DNA from: Diphasiastrum complanatum
Lineage: Eukaryota; Streptophyta; Lycopodiopsida; Lycopodiales; Lycopodiaceae
Reading direction: 5' to 3'
DNA length: 64,000 bases
NCBI GenBank assembly: GCA_029204225.1
Contig: CM055112.1
Span: forward strand, 43,917,200-43,981,199
Of the stretch, positions 1-10,230 are shown piece by piece. The notes under the pieces are model-generated. The model had not been told where the DNA came from and made no database searches. It worked only from the letters and a program-made list of their open reading frames with translations. Numbering within the stretch: the first letter of the stretch is position 1; each line of letters begins with the position of its first letter. The translations under genes were made by a program, and so were the position numbers.

Positions 1-1833
1 GCCTATCACATTGATTTATGTCTAGAATTAAAGTTGTTTCTTTATTTTTTTTTGCTTTAATGGATATCCTCTTCTTAATTTGGCCAAGTTTCGGAGCTGT
101 GCTTGTAATGGGCATATGGATGCACCAGGTAGCGAAGAAAAGATGGTTTCGTGGCGGCCTTTTTGCTTTTAGTAGAAGGGATGGGACTTATGGCGATGTG
201 TAGCCTGGGTCTTTGAGCGTGACTTCTCATAAAATATTATGAGATCCCTTTTTTTTTTTGGATGAGGGACGGGCTACGGTTTCATCCTCAACATTTTCAG
301 AGGCCGGCTTTGTGACATGAGCAGTGTAGAAGCGGGCTTTGCGAGGTCCAATAGATACCCTTTTTGAACTCCATAATGAATAGACCAGATCTTTTCCCTC
401 AACAATAGCACCTAAAACCTATTTTTAAGCATTGCTTCATGCTCTGGACAGAAACAAAAATCATATTTAAAAATATAATGACTAAAAGCTAAATCTAAAA
501 GTTTAAATAATTTTAGTATCTAATAACAACTATGGCTAGGCATGAAACAAACATGATTAAAAAATATATTTTATAGTATACTCACTAAAGTAACTAGAGC
601 TTATCAAAATAGGGCTTTGATGGCCTCGTCTTGACAAAGTCGGATCTTTATCATAGTCTCGTTCAGAATGAAAATAGAACTAGACTTATTCGTCTCCTTT
701 ACAATTATATTCACAAAAACCTTCTTCTTCAAATTGGAAACCTACTTTGGAAAATTGTTTATCTTTAATCAGTTTACAAAATTGCTTAAAAGCACTCTGT
801 TTGAAAGCAATTGGCTCTTCGTTTACAGCTCTAATCAAATATCCCATATTCTTATTGGATATTGCATACTCTTGCTTGGGTAGAAATATGAAGCAAGAGC
901 GAAGCGAACAAAACTTTTCAGATTAGGGTCTCTGATATTAGATAACTTGTACTCTCTCTTTTCAAGGTATGCTTCCTCCTGGAAGACTCTGCTTCGGGTA
1001 ATATAATCAAGCTTAGTTATTAGAATAATACCGTCTATAGGCAAGTCTAATGCATGACAATAAAAGTCTTCTGTAATAACAATTTTCTAATTGCGGACAT
1101 CACTACAAGTGTGTCCATCCTTAGTTTCATCTAGATTTTGAATTAGCTCATGGCATAATTATGATAAAATAACCGAAGATTCGAATTGAAGCAATCCTTC
1201 AATTCTAGCTTGAATGGCAAAGGGTTGCAAAACCGGTAAGATTGGTTTTGGATGAGTTTAAAATTTGATAGCATTGATGGCGGCCATTGCAAAGCTTTTA
1301 AATGCAAGAAAACTAGCGATGGCAGTAGTGAGAGTGTTGAATCGTAACAAGAGTGACAAGGTAACAATCATGAAGGTAGCATAGAAAGTGAAAATGAACA
1401 AAAAAGCAGAAGTGTTTGAAGTGTTTGGCATATTAATGATATGTCGGTGGATCAGACCAGTATTTATTAGAAAGTGTCTTCCTTATATTGAAGGTACACT
1501 CCTAAAAAATAAAGTCTAAAAGTATTAAATGTAAATAACTTCAGTAAAATAAGTTGGCCGAATATCACAAAACCATATGTGTCGCAATTTTTGCACACAA
1601 AAAATGGTGTGTACAAACATAACAAATTCCACAATGCTGTCACAATTTTTGCATAACACAATGGAAATTATATGCAAAGCGAAGGCCCTCGGATTTTTCG
1701 CATATTTTTTATACGTTGGAAATAAGTAGAAAACAAATACGAAGAATGTCGAATTTTTGAAAAATGAAAATGGAAAGTGGACATGAAAAGTGAATGGAAA
1801 ACTTACTAACAAAAGATTCAGGTTTTTCGCAAA
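1..1833. other. AT-rich stretch, no gene recognised
   Basis: I recognise no gene here. The open frames are short (61-95 residues), overlap on both strands and resemble no family I know. A 69-residue minus-strand frame (835-1044) is the most protein-like but is flanked by in-frame stops. Around 1560-1720 the motif TGTCGCAATTTTTG recurs in degenerate form, similar in style to the TGTCGC-rich stretches near 32.6 and 62.8 kb. Since a gypsy integrase relic follows on the minus strand, part of this could be the eroded 3' end or LTR of that element; I could not delimit it. Confidence 0.4.
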
Positions 1834-2708
1834 TCATTTTTGGCAAAAATACCAACAAAAACAATGAACATGTAGTGTTGCATTTTTTGGCACATAGTCT
1901 CCACATTTGATTTTGATCTTTTTGATAGATTCATCAAAATTATCTTTTCTTTTAATCTGGACCCGTTCACTTTCAATTAATGCTAAACGACAGTGCTCTT
2001 CCAGCTGTGTTATAGCTATCATTTGCTCTTGAAGGTTATCGTCCTCATTCATATGTTCCTCATTATCAATGTGGAAGGTTGGAACTTTGAACTCTATAGG
2101 TAATATTGAGTGCATTCCATATACAATGTAGTATGGAGTCTGCCTAGTTGTAATTTTCTCGGCAGTTCAATATGCCCATAAAACTGGTAACTTTTGGTCC
2201 CAATCGGAAGAATGTATTTCTATCATTTATTCAAAAATTTTGCACAAGATTCCATTGGCTCGCTCAGTGAGTCCGTTAGCTTTGGGATTATACGGAGTGG
2301 TTTGACGATGTGTGATAGAAAAATATTATAACATAGCTTCAATGGTTTGGTTAAGAAAATGGGTACCCCTATCACTAAGAAGTTCTAAGGGACATCCATA
2401 GCGAGTGATGATGTTTTGAAACAAAAACTTTGCCACTGTTTTGGCATCGTTTTTAATTGTAGCTTTGGCCTCTACCATTTGGTAGCATAGTCCGTTGCAA
2501 CGAGAATGTGATGTTGGTGGATTTTATGAGTGGTTGGTTTGATAGGCCCTAGAGAATCTATTCCCCAGTTCTCAAAAGATGCAAAGGGAGTAATGGGTGT
2601 AAGTGGCCAATGAGTCGTGAAGCAGAGATTTCCCATCCTCTGACATGCATTACATTTTTGACTGAAAATTTTAACATCTCTAAACACGATTTGTTTTGGG
2701 ACTTTCAC
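1834..2708 (-). pseudogene. Ty3/gypsy integrase relic
   Basis: Read on the minus strand, 2708 to 1834 gives a broken Ty3/gypsy integrase. It starts with the end of the zinc-binding region (CNACQRMG, a C-X2-C pair) and a WPLTPITPF-type linker. The core follows: ENWGIDSLGPI (first catalytic Asp kept), ATDYATKW, LSDRGTHF (second Asp kept) and an NGLTERANGIL block with the catalytic Glu. The C-terminal part ends near KCGDYV. The three acidic positions survive, but the frame is broken: just after ATDYATKW the sequence reads TGG-TAG where one G appears lost, and further stops and frame changes follow, so no functional protein can be made. No protease, RT or LTR was found next to it. It is single-copy in this window, outside the duplicated unit. 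Confidence 0.75.
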
Positions 2709-2992
2709 TTGAAAAAAAGTAATCTTTTTTTGCGTTTTTTGATGGTCCTAGTTTAAGGCCAAAATCATGGATTTTTTTAATAAATCTCTAAATTTTGTTT
2801 TTAAAAAAAACCAAAAAAAAAATATTTTAAATGAAGAACTACAAGTTTTTTGTTGTAAACTTCATAAAACCATCATAATTACAAATGAAATAATAATTCA
2901 AGAGAACAAATGATTTTTGAAACTCAAAATCCCATTGGTATACAAAATAGCTTAAATTATATTTGCACATTCTTTTTTTTGAAGTACATTTT

Positions 2993-3386
2993 CTAAGGAA
3001 TTTTCACTGATGCCTCTCAATTCAGAACTTGACATATTCTCAACACTCGTTTTCAGCTGATGAAGCGGAAGACCCATCTTCTTCATCAGAGTCAACTGGC
3101 ATGTCTTCTTCAGAATCCGCGTCTAATGTTGACAGTAAACCTTGTAAATCAGCTTTTCTCTGTTGATGACGAGTGGAGGATGATGGTTTTTCTAAGGAAT
3201 TTTCACTGATGCCTCTCAATTCAGAACTTGACATATTCTCAACACTCTCGTTTTCAGCTGATGAAGTGGAAGACCCATCTTCATCAGAGTCAACTGGCAT
3301 GTCTTCCTCAGAATCCGCATCTAATGTTGACAGTAAACCTCGTAAATCAGCTTTTCTCTGTTGATGACGAGTGGAGGATGATGATA
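2993..3386 (-). repeat. Two tandem copies of a 198-bp coding repeat
   Basis: The block from about 2993 to 3184 recurs at 3191-3386 with a few substitutions. On the minus strand it encodes an acidic Ser/Asp/Glu-rich unit of about 66 residues (198 bp is a whole number of codons), containing STRHQQRKADL and EEDMPVDSDE. It lies in the same reading frame as the DUF7869-type ORF just upstream, so it probably was that protein's C-terminal tail. The distal copy has ACACTCG where the other has ACACTCTCG, a 2-bp loss that shifts frame and ends the ORF at 3040. Confidence 0.75.
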
Positions 3387-6347
3387 TTGTTGACTTTCAT
3401 AGATGATTGGTCATTGTTGATTCAAAATTAAATGCCAAAACATCTACATCCTGTAGATTCAAATCGTCGACTCTTGGTTGATTTTTTGGCAATCTCTTTC
3501 TCTTGCCCTTTGGATCTACTTGCAACATTTCGAGTTCGTACCTTCCCAAAAAAGCATTCATTGAAGTGGTGCGCAACCAATGGACACATAGTACTTTTGT
3601 TTGATTGCTATTTTGAATAAAACCAAGTACTTTGGCAATCCAAAATGGATGTCCTTCATTGTTTTCTAAAGCTAGAAGTGCAACAAGACTTCCAATTTGG
3701 ATTTCATTTAAATTACCATGCCATTTCATTTTTGCAGCTTTTACACTTTGCCTATTCTTCCTTGAGCCCACATAAATTTCACGTTCCTCACCTTGCACAA
3801 GCTGCAGGAAATCATTATCTCGAGGAAGATCTGAAGGTTCGATAGTCGTAGTTGATGTTCCTGATTTATGAGGCCAATGAAACTCATTAGTTGTTGATGT
3901 ATGTTTGAGATTGAGCAAACTAATTTTTTGTTCCTCAAAAAAGTCCATCCACCAATGTTTATCAAACTCATCAAAAAAATGAAAAGCTGCGTGAATACTT
4001 GATTCCAAAAAATTTAATAAGGCAAATGGAGCAATCTCACGATGTTCTCTTTGCACCTTTTGTTCTTCTAGCAAGGACTTCAAGGGAGACAACACATCAA
4101 GCTTGATTTGAGTCGATGGAATGTTAAGCAAAAAGCGAACTCCTTCAAGAGGTAGCCACGAAACTGAATTTGAAAATAGTATTCCCCATAATAATATAAT
4201 GCCTGATTCGTTAGATTTGATTTTAAACTGGTGCTGAAAGCTAATATCATTAATATTAGCTACGCATCGCTCTGTTTCATTGGACGCCTTAACATAATCA
4301 CGAAAATCATATGTGTGTCTGATTAATGACACGTTTGGCTTTGGCACATACGATTCCTCCACGATGCTTTGAAGCATTGGTAATGAAAATGCTTTCTTGC
4401 ATCTCAACTTCTTAGAAAAGCAACTAAACATTTGATCAATTTGATCGTGGGTATGTCCTACCAACAAAAATCCTATTTTTACTTTTTTGAAAAAAAATTT
4501 CTCCACTAGCATAGACAAGTATGCCAAAACAGTTTGATTTTTATTTTCCCTAGCAGTGTTGTCAAGCTGCAAATAAAGTATTTCTAGAAGATTTTCACCA
4601 AATTCGCAAATTATCTTATGTACAATGGTGATCGTCAAATTTGGATCATTTTGAACATTGGGATAATTAAAAAAGACCTTGGACTCCTAAGTGCCATTAA
4701 ACACAAGTGCTCCAACGAGATGAACCTGAGTAAAATCTGCCTCATTCAAAATTTTGGACACTGACAAAATGAGGCAACATTGTTTTCTTCTGATCCATGC
4801 CATTGTGGACATTCTAAACATTTCTTTCGATGCTTGGCCAACTTTTGTCTTTCAACTGTTTGTTGATCTATGTGCAGTTGGAGAGCTTTTGTAGCATCCA
4901 CTGAAAATACAATGATTCACTTATTTAATAAAATAATGATCATACCATAATGGTGTTCAAAAAGACTGCAACATAATGGTGCTAAAAAAAACTACAACAT
5001 AGATTTTTTCAAAACAGAAAGTATTAAAATGAATGACAAATTTGATTGTTATCTATCTTTTTTGTCATTGGTCTTTGCAAGTTGTTTTGCAGACTTTAAC
5101 AACTCGCAAGTGGACTAGCATACTGTCATTCGTGATTTTTTGGGAATCTTTACCAGTCCAAAATCTCTTTTCCAAATTCTAAGAAAATATGAGTAACTCA
5201 AATAGGGAACATTTTTGGTTTTTGCAAACTCTTTGTACATCAAAAATATTTCTAATTTTGTAAAATTATCTGGCAAGTTTAAATATAAGAAATTAGACAA
5301 TTTTTCTTCGTGCACATCTATGAAATGCTTTAGCCAGGCAGTTGCATTTAAAGCATTTGGAGAAACAGTTCAACCCTGTAAGGATCCCCACAATGTTGGG
5401 TCTTTCTGAAGTCGTGCATGCATTCGTTGAAGCCGTGAGTTTCATAATTGCGTGAACTTCTTTCTAAGCTTTGCGACAAACCTCCAAAGCATTTAAAAAA
5501 TACGCAAATGAATTTTTGTCCGGCCTCACTGTTGCACACAAAATAGTAATTTCTCTCATCCTTACTTCGTAAAAAGAAGTTTGATCTTAATTCTTCAATT
5601 TCTCTGATACTCAGCTTTTGCAAACAACAGGATGAGCAGCAAATAATATTTCGTACCTTTCGAATCTCAAATTTTGTAATCAACTGTTTTTGACGATTCG
5701 TTAAATCAGGTGAGGATCTCAAGTCTCTCTTGTATTTTTTTTTTTGTTTGGAGTCTGATCTATAAATTAAACCTGTGACACTAGTAGGTGCTTGAACTGG
5801 TTAATAAGGTGTTGGAATTTCATGACTGGGAATTCTGGCTCCAACTCCAAGATGTTTTGGACCCACCCTCAGAAGGCTCTAAATTTGCAACGAATATAAC
5901 CCTTTTAGATTTAACACGACGAACATCACTTTGAGAAGGTCTCCTACGAACATGAGAAAAGCTTGAACGTCGCGGATCAACAGACTTACGTGGATCTGTT
6001 GATTTACTAGAATCAGTAACTTTTGACTCATCACTCAATGATTCAATTTGTTCAAAAGAACAATGTTCTAGTTGTGCCGGGCCTGTATTTGAAGAGGAGG
6101 ACGAGGTCAAAAGATTTGATACAAGCTGAGTTACAAGCGTCATTTTTTGAAAAGTACTTGCTTGAGGAATTTCAGATGATGAACGGGTAAATGATGACAA
6201 TGCCACATCGTTTAACAAAATATGTTCAGATTCAGAAGTGGCTTTATAAAAAAAGCTTTCATTGGGAATGTCAGATGAAGATGTTGCACTTGTTGCAACA
6301 TATTGAGTTACAACTACTGGAATAGAAGAGGTAGAACTACTTGACAT
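3040..6347 (-). pseudogene. Broken DUF7869-type transposase-like gene
   Basis: Minus-strand pieces line up in the order of a DUF7869-type protein, a plant and animal family that I believe derives from a transposase with an RNase-H-like fold. N-terminal piece (6347-5820): 175 aa, Ser-rich, with a basic patch RRRPSQSDVRRVKSKR. Second piece (5722-5348): Cys-rich, with CCSSCCLQKL. Third (5315-5115): includes VPYLSYSYFLRIWKRDFG. Core (4638-3397): 413 aa, with YLQLDNTARENKN and LLVGHTHDQIDQMFS, whose Asp and His residues are the likely active-site or metal positions. Defects: a frame change between pieces two and three, an in-frame TAG at the Cys motif near 5116, frame changes around 4750-4640, and a TGA at 3397-3399 separating the core from an acidic tail in the same frame. 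An intron ending at TATTTTCAG near 4905 is possible. Family recall is from memory, and some gaps could be introns rather than damage. Confidence 0.6.
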
Positions 6348-6603
6348 CGTAACCTCAAAAAAAATTTAACTACGTATTCATGCTAATCATAGGACCGTTC
6401 AAATAGTTAACACCACACTAAATGTGCTCCTCAAACATAACCACAACCTATGCTGGTCATAGAACAAATAAAAACCTATGTGAACCTCAATAGACGTACA
6501 CAGAAAAACCAACTAAATGCAAATGAGCAACAAGCCTAAAAAGTAACTAGTTAATAAAAATTTCTGGCGGCTACCATGTCTTGAATATTGTTTGGCAGCA
6601 TTC

Positions 6604-6649
6604 TTAGGGTTAGGGTTAGGTTTAGGGTTAGGTTTAGGATTAGGTTTGG
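6604..6649 (+). repeat. Degenerate telomere-like tract, copy 1
   Basis: About six tandem TTAGGG/TTTAGGG-like units (mixed TTAGGG, TTTAGGG, TTTAGG, ATTAGG). It lies about 280 bp before the palindrome array. It is too short and degenerate to be a telomere. Plant telomeres are usually TTTAGGG, so the TTAGGG units are a mixed or diverged form. Confidence 0.7.
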
Positions 6650-6895
6650 ACTGTCTGGGCTAATACTCGAGGTCAACGTGGGGTGAGGTGAGTCGCGGCA
6701 ACTTGGTCCCGAAGTAAGCTGGAGGACTGGCGTGAGACGGGGGTCTCGAAATTTTTTTTATTTAAGGGATAGTCCAAGCATAACTCACCTCATTTGCGAA
6801 TTTAGAAGCCCACATGCTGCCAGAGCAATCGCTACGACCAAGTCATGGCTTTCTATAAGATTTCACATACGTTCTCGGTTCCAGATTTCTTGACG

Positions 6896-7649
6896 GTAAG
6901 ATTATTGTCATTTTCTAGCTTTGCTCTATGCTTAGCATGGGTAATAAATTCTTGCATTAGAAAATATTCATATTTTAATTTGTATTCATCTTCATGGAAC
7001 ATGGGTAACCTATGCTCAACATAGGTGCCTGCACCAGTCCTCTCCTTTAACCTATGTTGAGCATAGGTTGTGCTCGGGTCCTTAGTAATATCCTATGCTC
7101 AGCATAGGATTCCGGCATTATTTCTTTATTCTTACCACGGTTCGACCTATGCTAAGCATAGGTTGCATCTCTGGTCCGCTTCAAACCTATGCTTAGCATA
7201 GGTTAGCAAGAAAATAGCGAAGACATCCTATGCTCAGCATAAGTTGGACAAGAGCGCTCGAGTAACAACCTATGCTGAGCCTAGGATGTGTTCGCAATTT
7301 GCTTGCCAACATAGGTTGGAATAGGACCAGAGATGATAGCTATGCTCAGCATAGGTCGAAAGGAGGTTAGAATTGAAGAATCTTACCTCCGTCCTATGCT
7401 AAGCATAAGTTGTTAGTAAGGACTCGACCAAAACCTATGCTTAGCATAGGTTGCTACTCGTATTTTCTTTTTTTACAACGCTTTGTCTCAGAAAAGTGAT
7501 CCTTTTGAGATGTTTTAGTAAGAAAATATGTTGAATTTGTAGTTTTGTTTTTTTAATTTTTTTCACAAAAATGGCTTGTTTTATAAAGTTTTCAGCATTT
7601 TCATTAAGATAGCGTTTTAAGTTTTCCTAAAAAGTCTTTTTTTTTGCAG
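6896..7649 (+). other. Possible 754-nt intron enclosing the palindrome array
   Basis: A good donor (GACG|GTAAGA, GT at 6896) follows a short open stretch from an ATG at 6845. A strong acceptor (T-run then GCAG, ending 7649) stands 29 bp before the ATG at 7679, with a plausible branch site TTCCTAAA near 7622-7629. Joining the two sides does not give one open frame, so if real this would be a 5'-UTR intron of the gene starting at 7679, or the upstream ATG is not used. Splice sites are inferred by eye only. Copy 2 equivalent: about 39475-40229. Confidence 0.35.
6926..7452. repeat. Array of about 12 short palindromes inside a large inverted repeat, copy 1
   Basis: Twelve versions of a perfect or near-perfect palindrome with core CCTATGCT-N-AGCATAGG. 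Centres are near 6933, 7017, 7059, 7100, 7154, 7194, 7235, 7277, 7312, 7347, 7401 and 7442, i.e. spacings of 84, 42, 41, 54, 40, 41, 42, 35, 35, 54 and 41. The central base is free (T, C, A or G seen). Outer bases change together: AACC...GGTT in several, ATCC...GGAT at 7090-7110. The spacers are not random: 7049-7254 and 7257-7452 are imperfect reverse complements of each other around GAGCGCTC at 7252-7259, including spacer words such as CATCTCTGGTCC and GTCCTTA. One palindrome (near 7312) has collapsed by about 10 nt, which explains the two short spacings. Confidence 0.9.
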
Positions 7650-7678
7650 ATTTTCAATTGTCTTTGATAATTTTTGAA

Positions 7679-8170
7679 ATGTCGAGGATTTCTTTTAAAA
7701 TTTCGGGGAAACCTCATGATATTCCATTAAAAGATAAGAAAAAATTCATGTACTATTTTACCAAAGGGGTCAATAACACAAAGCTTTCGGAGCTTTTTAT
7801 TCATTTAGCAGAGAAGCCTGGCCGAGGAGACTCGCAATTCAAAGTTCAAGGAAGATTGCTTGCTAATCAACTAGATATTTACAAAGTTTTGCTAGCTTTC
7901 AGCCCTCTACTTGACGAAAATGTTCGTGAACACGAAAGTCAAAGGACACGAAGCGAAAATGTTTGCAAACATCCTGACGAGAAGACACGAACGCGAAAGA
8001 TTCACGAAAGAGAATCTTTCGCGGTACAGCAGGAGAAAGTCAGACGACGAGAAAGTCAAACGACGCGACACGAGAATAGTTGTGACACCTTTTCTGCCCT
8101 CATGCTCCAAAAAGGACCAGCAAGATCATGCAAATACCCAGAAGTATGGATATCTGCCCTGATAGCATGA
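7679..8170 (+). CDS. Unrecognised 163-residue ORF
   Basis: I do not recognise this protein. The ATG at 7679 (MSRISFKISGKPHD) is preferred; an in-frame TTG at 7658 would add seven residues but has no support. The first 85 residues look like a small folded domain, with many aliphatic and aromatic residues. After about residue 85 the protein becomes highly charged and repetitive, rich in Arg, Glu, Lys and His (RTRKIHERESFA). The DNA under that tail is a run of CACGAAAG-like words containing small palindromes, such as ATGTTTGCAAACAT and the arms CGCGAAAGATTC/GAATCTTTCGCG, so the tail may be repeat-driven rather than selected. A strong splice acceptor ends at 7649. In copy 2 the CGA codon at 8045-8047 is TGA, cutting about 41 residues from the C-terminus. 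Confidence 0.4.
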   Translation: MSRISFKISGKPHDIPLKDKKKFMYYFTKGVNNTKLSELFIHLAEKPGRGDSQFKVQGRLLANQLDIYKVLLAFSPLLDENVREHESQRTRSENVCKHPDEKTRTRKIHERESFAVQQEKVRRRESQTTRHENSCDTFSALMLQKGPARSCKYPEVWISALIA

Positions 8171-8719
8171 CATCAGCAGATACACTCTTGATCGTGGCTA
8201 ATCTGCCACTCTTGTAATTCCTGATTAGTTAAGATGCTTAATTATTCTAATCTAGAAGTTACACAGAGTGACTATATACTCTTTGGATGATACTTGACAT
8301 AGATACACAGATGAAGTAGTCTAATGCTAGTAAGCAAGAAGACGAACAGATAGAATACAAGTCCACCTGCGTGCGAGACAATTATGCATAGGATCTGAAG
8401 ATCCACAAGTCCGCTAGTAAGCGAGATATTACTCGTGGGAGAGCTGTATTTCTCTCACGCCAACGCACTACGTGGATCTGCATGCAGTGCTTGAAGAATC
8501 AGAAAAATAATAGATGATCATGTAGCCGTTGCGCACATGTCACTCTTATTCATGTCTGATCTTGTACCTTTGGAACCTGAAACAATACTCAGAACCAGAG
8601 ATAAACAATTAAGAAATCGTTCTATCTTTGAGTGCTTTATTTTGTGGAAGGCTCGACTGAGGATGATGATTTGTGGGAAAGGGTTGAAAGCATACAAAAG
8701 AACTTCCCTAGTTCCCTAG
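8171..8719. other. No gene seen, copy 1
   Basis: Only a 60-residue plus-strand frame (8537-8719) that I cannot place. Some small direct repeats such as CTAGTAAGC (8327-8335 and 8413-8421) are present. The copy 2 equivalent is about 40751-41299. Confidence 0.4.
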
Positions 8720-9115
8720 GTTGTTATTTACGCCATGTCATTCCGAGCTTGGCTGGTAATGTAATTAATAATCTTATGAGGGCCTAGGTACTCCAATTGG
8801 ACCTATGGAGTTTTTGCATGGTGTTGACGGCTTTTGTGCAAGAATAGAAGGTCAATTGCCTTTTATAGGAATGGAGGGATCCTAGAGAGAATATTCTCTA
8901 GTTCTTGGAGAGTATATAACATACTGGAACTCGCCCATCTCCTCATTGTCTTTTCTGATTTCAGAAGGCACAATCTTGTATTCATTCACCTTGGCTGTTA
9001 AGTGGTTACGGTTTTGACTAGCCATTTCCTGTTGGTTGGGTGATTTTGCTCCACATGTGTCCTATTGGTTGCATGTAACAGGATTTGAGAAGATCACTTG
9101 GCGATCGTTATAGAG
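8720..9115 (+). mobile_element. Divergent LTR-like segment, copy 1
   Basis: This stretch shares a series of words in the same order with the LTR-like modules at about 19,130-19,437 and 21,180-21,479: GTTATTTACGCCATGTCATTCCG, AATTAATAATC-TATGAGGGCC, CAAGAATAG-AGGTCAAT, GAATATTCTCT, TTGGTTGGGTGATT-TGCTCCACA-GTGTCC and TTGCATGT. Where those modules end in TTATAGTGGTATCAGAGC (a primer-binding site), this one has TTATAGAGCTGATG, so the site is lost. It is best read as an old solo LTR or a fragment. Confidence 0.55.
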
Positions 9116-9402
9116 CTGATGTCTTTTCTGAAAAAAAACTAACTATATCAATTGCATACATTATTTGGATTGAAGTCTTAGATCCAGGCATTGATAAAAA
9201 AACACATTAGCACATATAGATATATATGTAACAACGTATGGAACACCTAGATACCATTCCATAAAATCGCCAAAAGAATTCCAAATAGGAACATGTTTCT
9301 TAAACACAATTACACGCAAATAATTTCCAATACAACTTGCAAGTGTCTGTATTGTACATAAAACTCGTTGCATGACTGTAAGCACAATATATCGAATTCC
9401 AA

Positions 9403-9743
9403 TCTAAGAAGCATCGTAGTCTCGAAACTATGGTTCCAGAATGCAAACTGAACAATGGTTTTGGAACGATTTCCATTTAAATTTTTTTTTTTTTGTGGAA
9501 CGCTTTAAAATGTTTGTTAGCATCTAACAACTGCAGATGTCAGTCACATGTTAGATGTTAGATGCAATCCCAGATGGGGGGTAAATATAAGGTGTAAACA
9601 CAACGTGATAGTTGTAGATGTTAGGCAAATGTCAGATGCAGCATAGTTCCTGAAGCATGGTTTTGTGATCAGGAACGTAGCGATTTCGGAACCATGGTTC
9701 CGGAACCATGAAGGTCCGGAACGACGTTCCGAGGCTTCTTAGA
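9403..9743. mobile_element. MITE-like element with TTCCAA target duplication, copy 1
   Basis: A 341-bp element with exact 10-bp terminal inverted repeats, TCTAAGAAGC at 9403-9412 and GCTTCTTAGA at 9734-9743. It is flanked directly by the 6-bp repeat TTCCAA (9397-9402 and 9744-9749). The inside has no ORF but many short inverted and direct words (CATCTAACA, TGTTAGATG) and a right-hand cluster of palindromes: CGGAACCATGGTTCCG overlapping GGTTCCGGAACC, then CGGAACG-A-CGTTCCG. The inverted similarity continues loosely past the 10-bp ends. It is non-autonomous, and the superfamily is not assignable from the 6-bp duplication alone. Confidence 0.7.
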
Positions 9744-9749
9744 TTCCAA

Positions 9750-10063
9750 TATATTCCATTTCCTACAACTATTAATTTTTCTTTTGAGAACCACAAAACA
9801 TATACACCAATAACAATTTTGAACTAAGCATTGACACGTGTTCTTCGAACATCTACACACAACACCTCACACACTTATGAACCGATACAACTGCCAACAG
9901 CCAACAGATAATCACAACACCCGCAACAATATAGGGGAGCCACCTAGACTATATTTGGAAACATTCTCATATCCCAAAATGTTTCCATGGAGTAACTTAT
10001 TGCGATTGGAGTAGCCTTTCTCTCATATATTATTTACACGCAATGTGATATATTATCCGTTTG
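9750..10063. other. No gene seen
   Basis: Spacer between the MITE-like element and CCCH block A. It has ACAC-rich words and nothing I can assign. The copy 2 equivalent is 42330-42643. Confidence 0.4.
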
Positions 10064-10230
10064 GAGTCACAAATCCTGATTTTGATTTTGAACGCGGGAA
10101 TCATCATGTCCTATACATCACAGCCTTACGTTCTTTTTCTCTCTGTTTTCTTATATATATGTGATCCATACACGTTGAAATACATTCGGTCGTTCTTAGT
10201 TGCTGCTACGAAAGTTTGTATTCACCTTCC

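Noticed and set aside
6604-6649. True telomere or chromosome end
   Set aside because: Only about 46 bp, degenerate, with ordinary sequence on both sides.
6926-7452. CRISPR-like appearance (short palindromic repeats, regular spacing)
   Set aside because: The setting is a plant nuclear genome, the repeats vary in sequence, the spacers are inverted copies of each other, and there are no cas genes.
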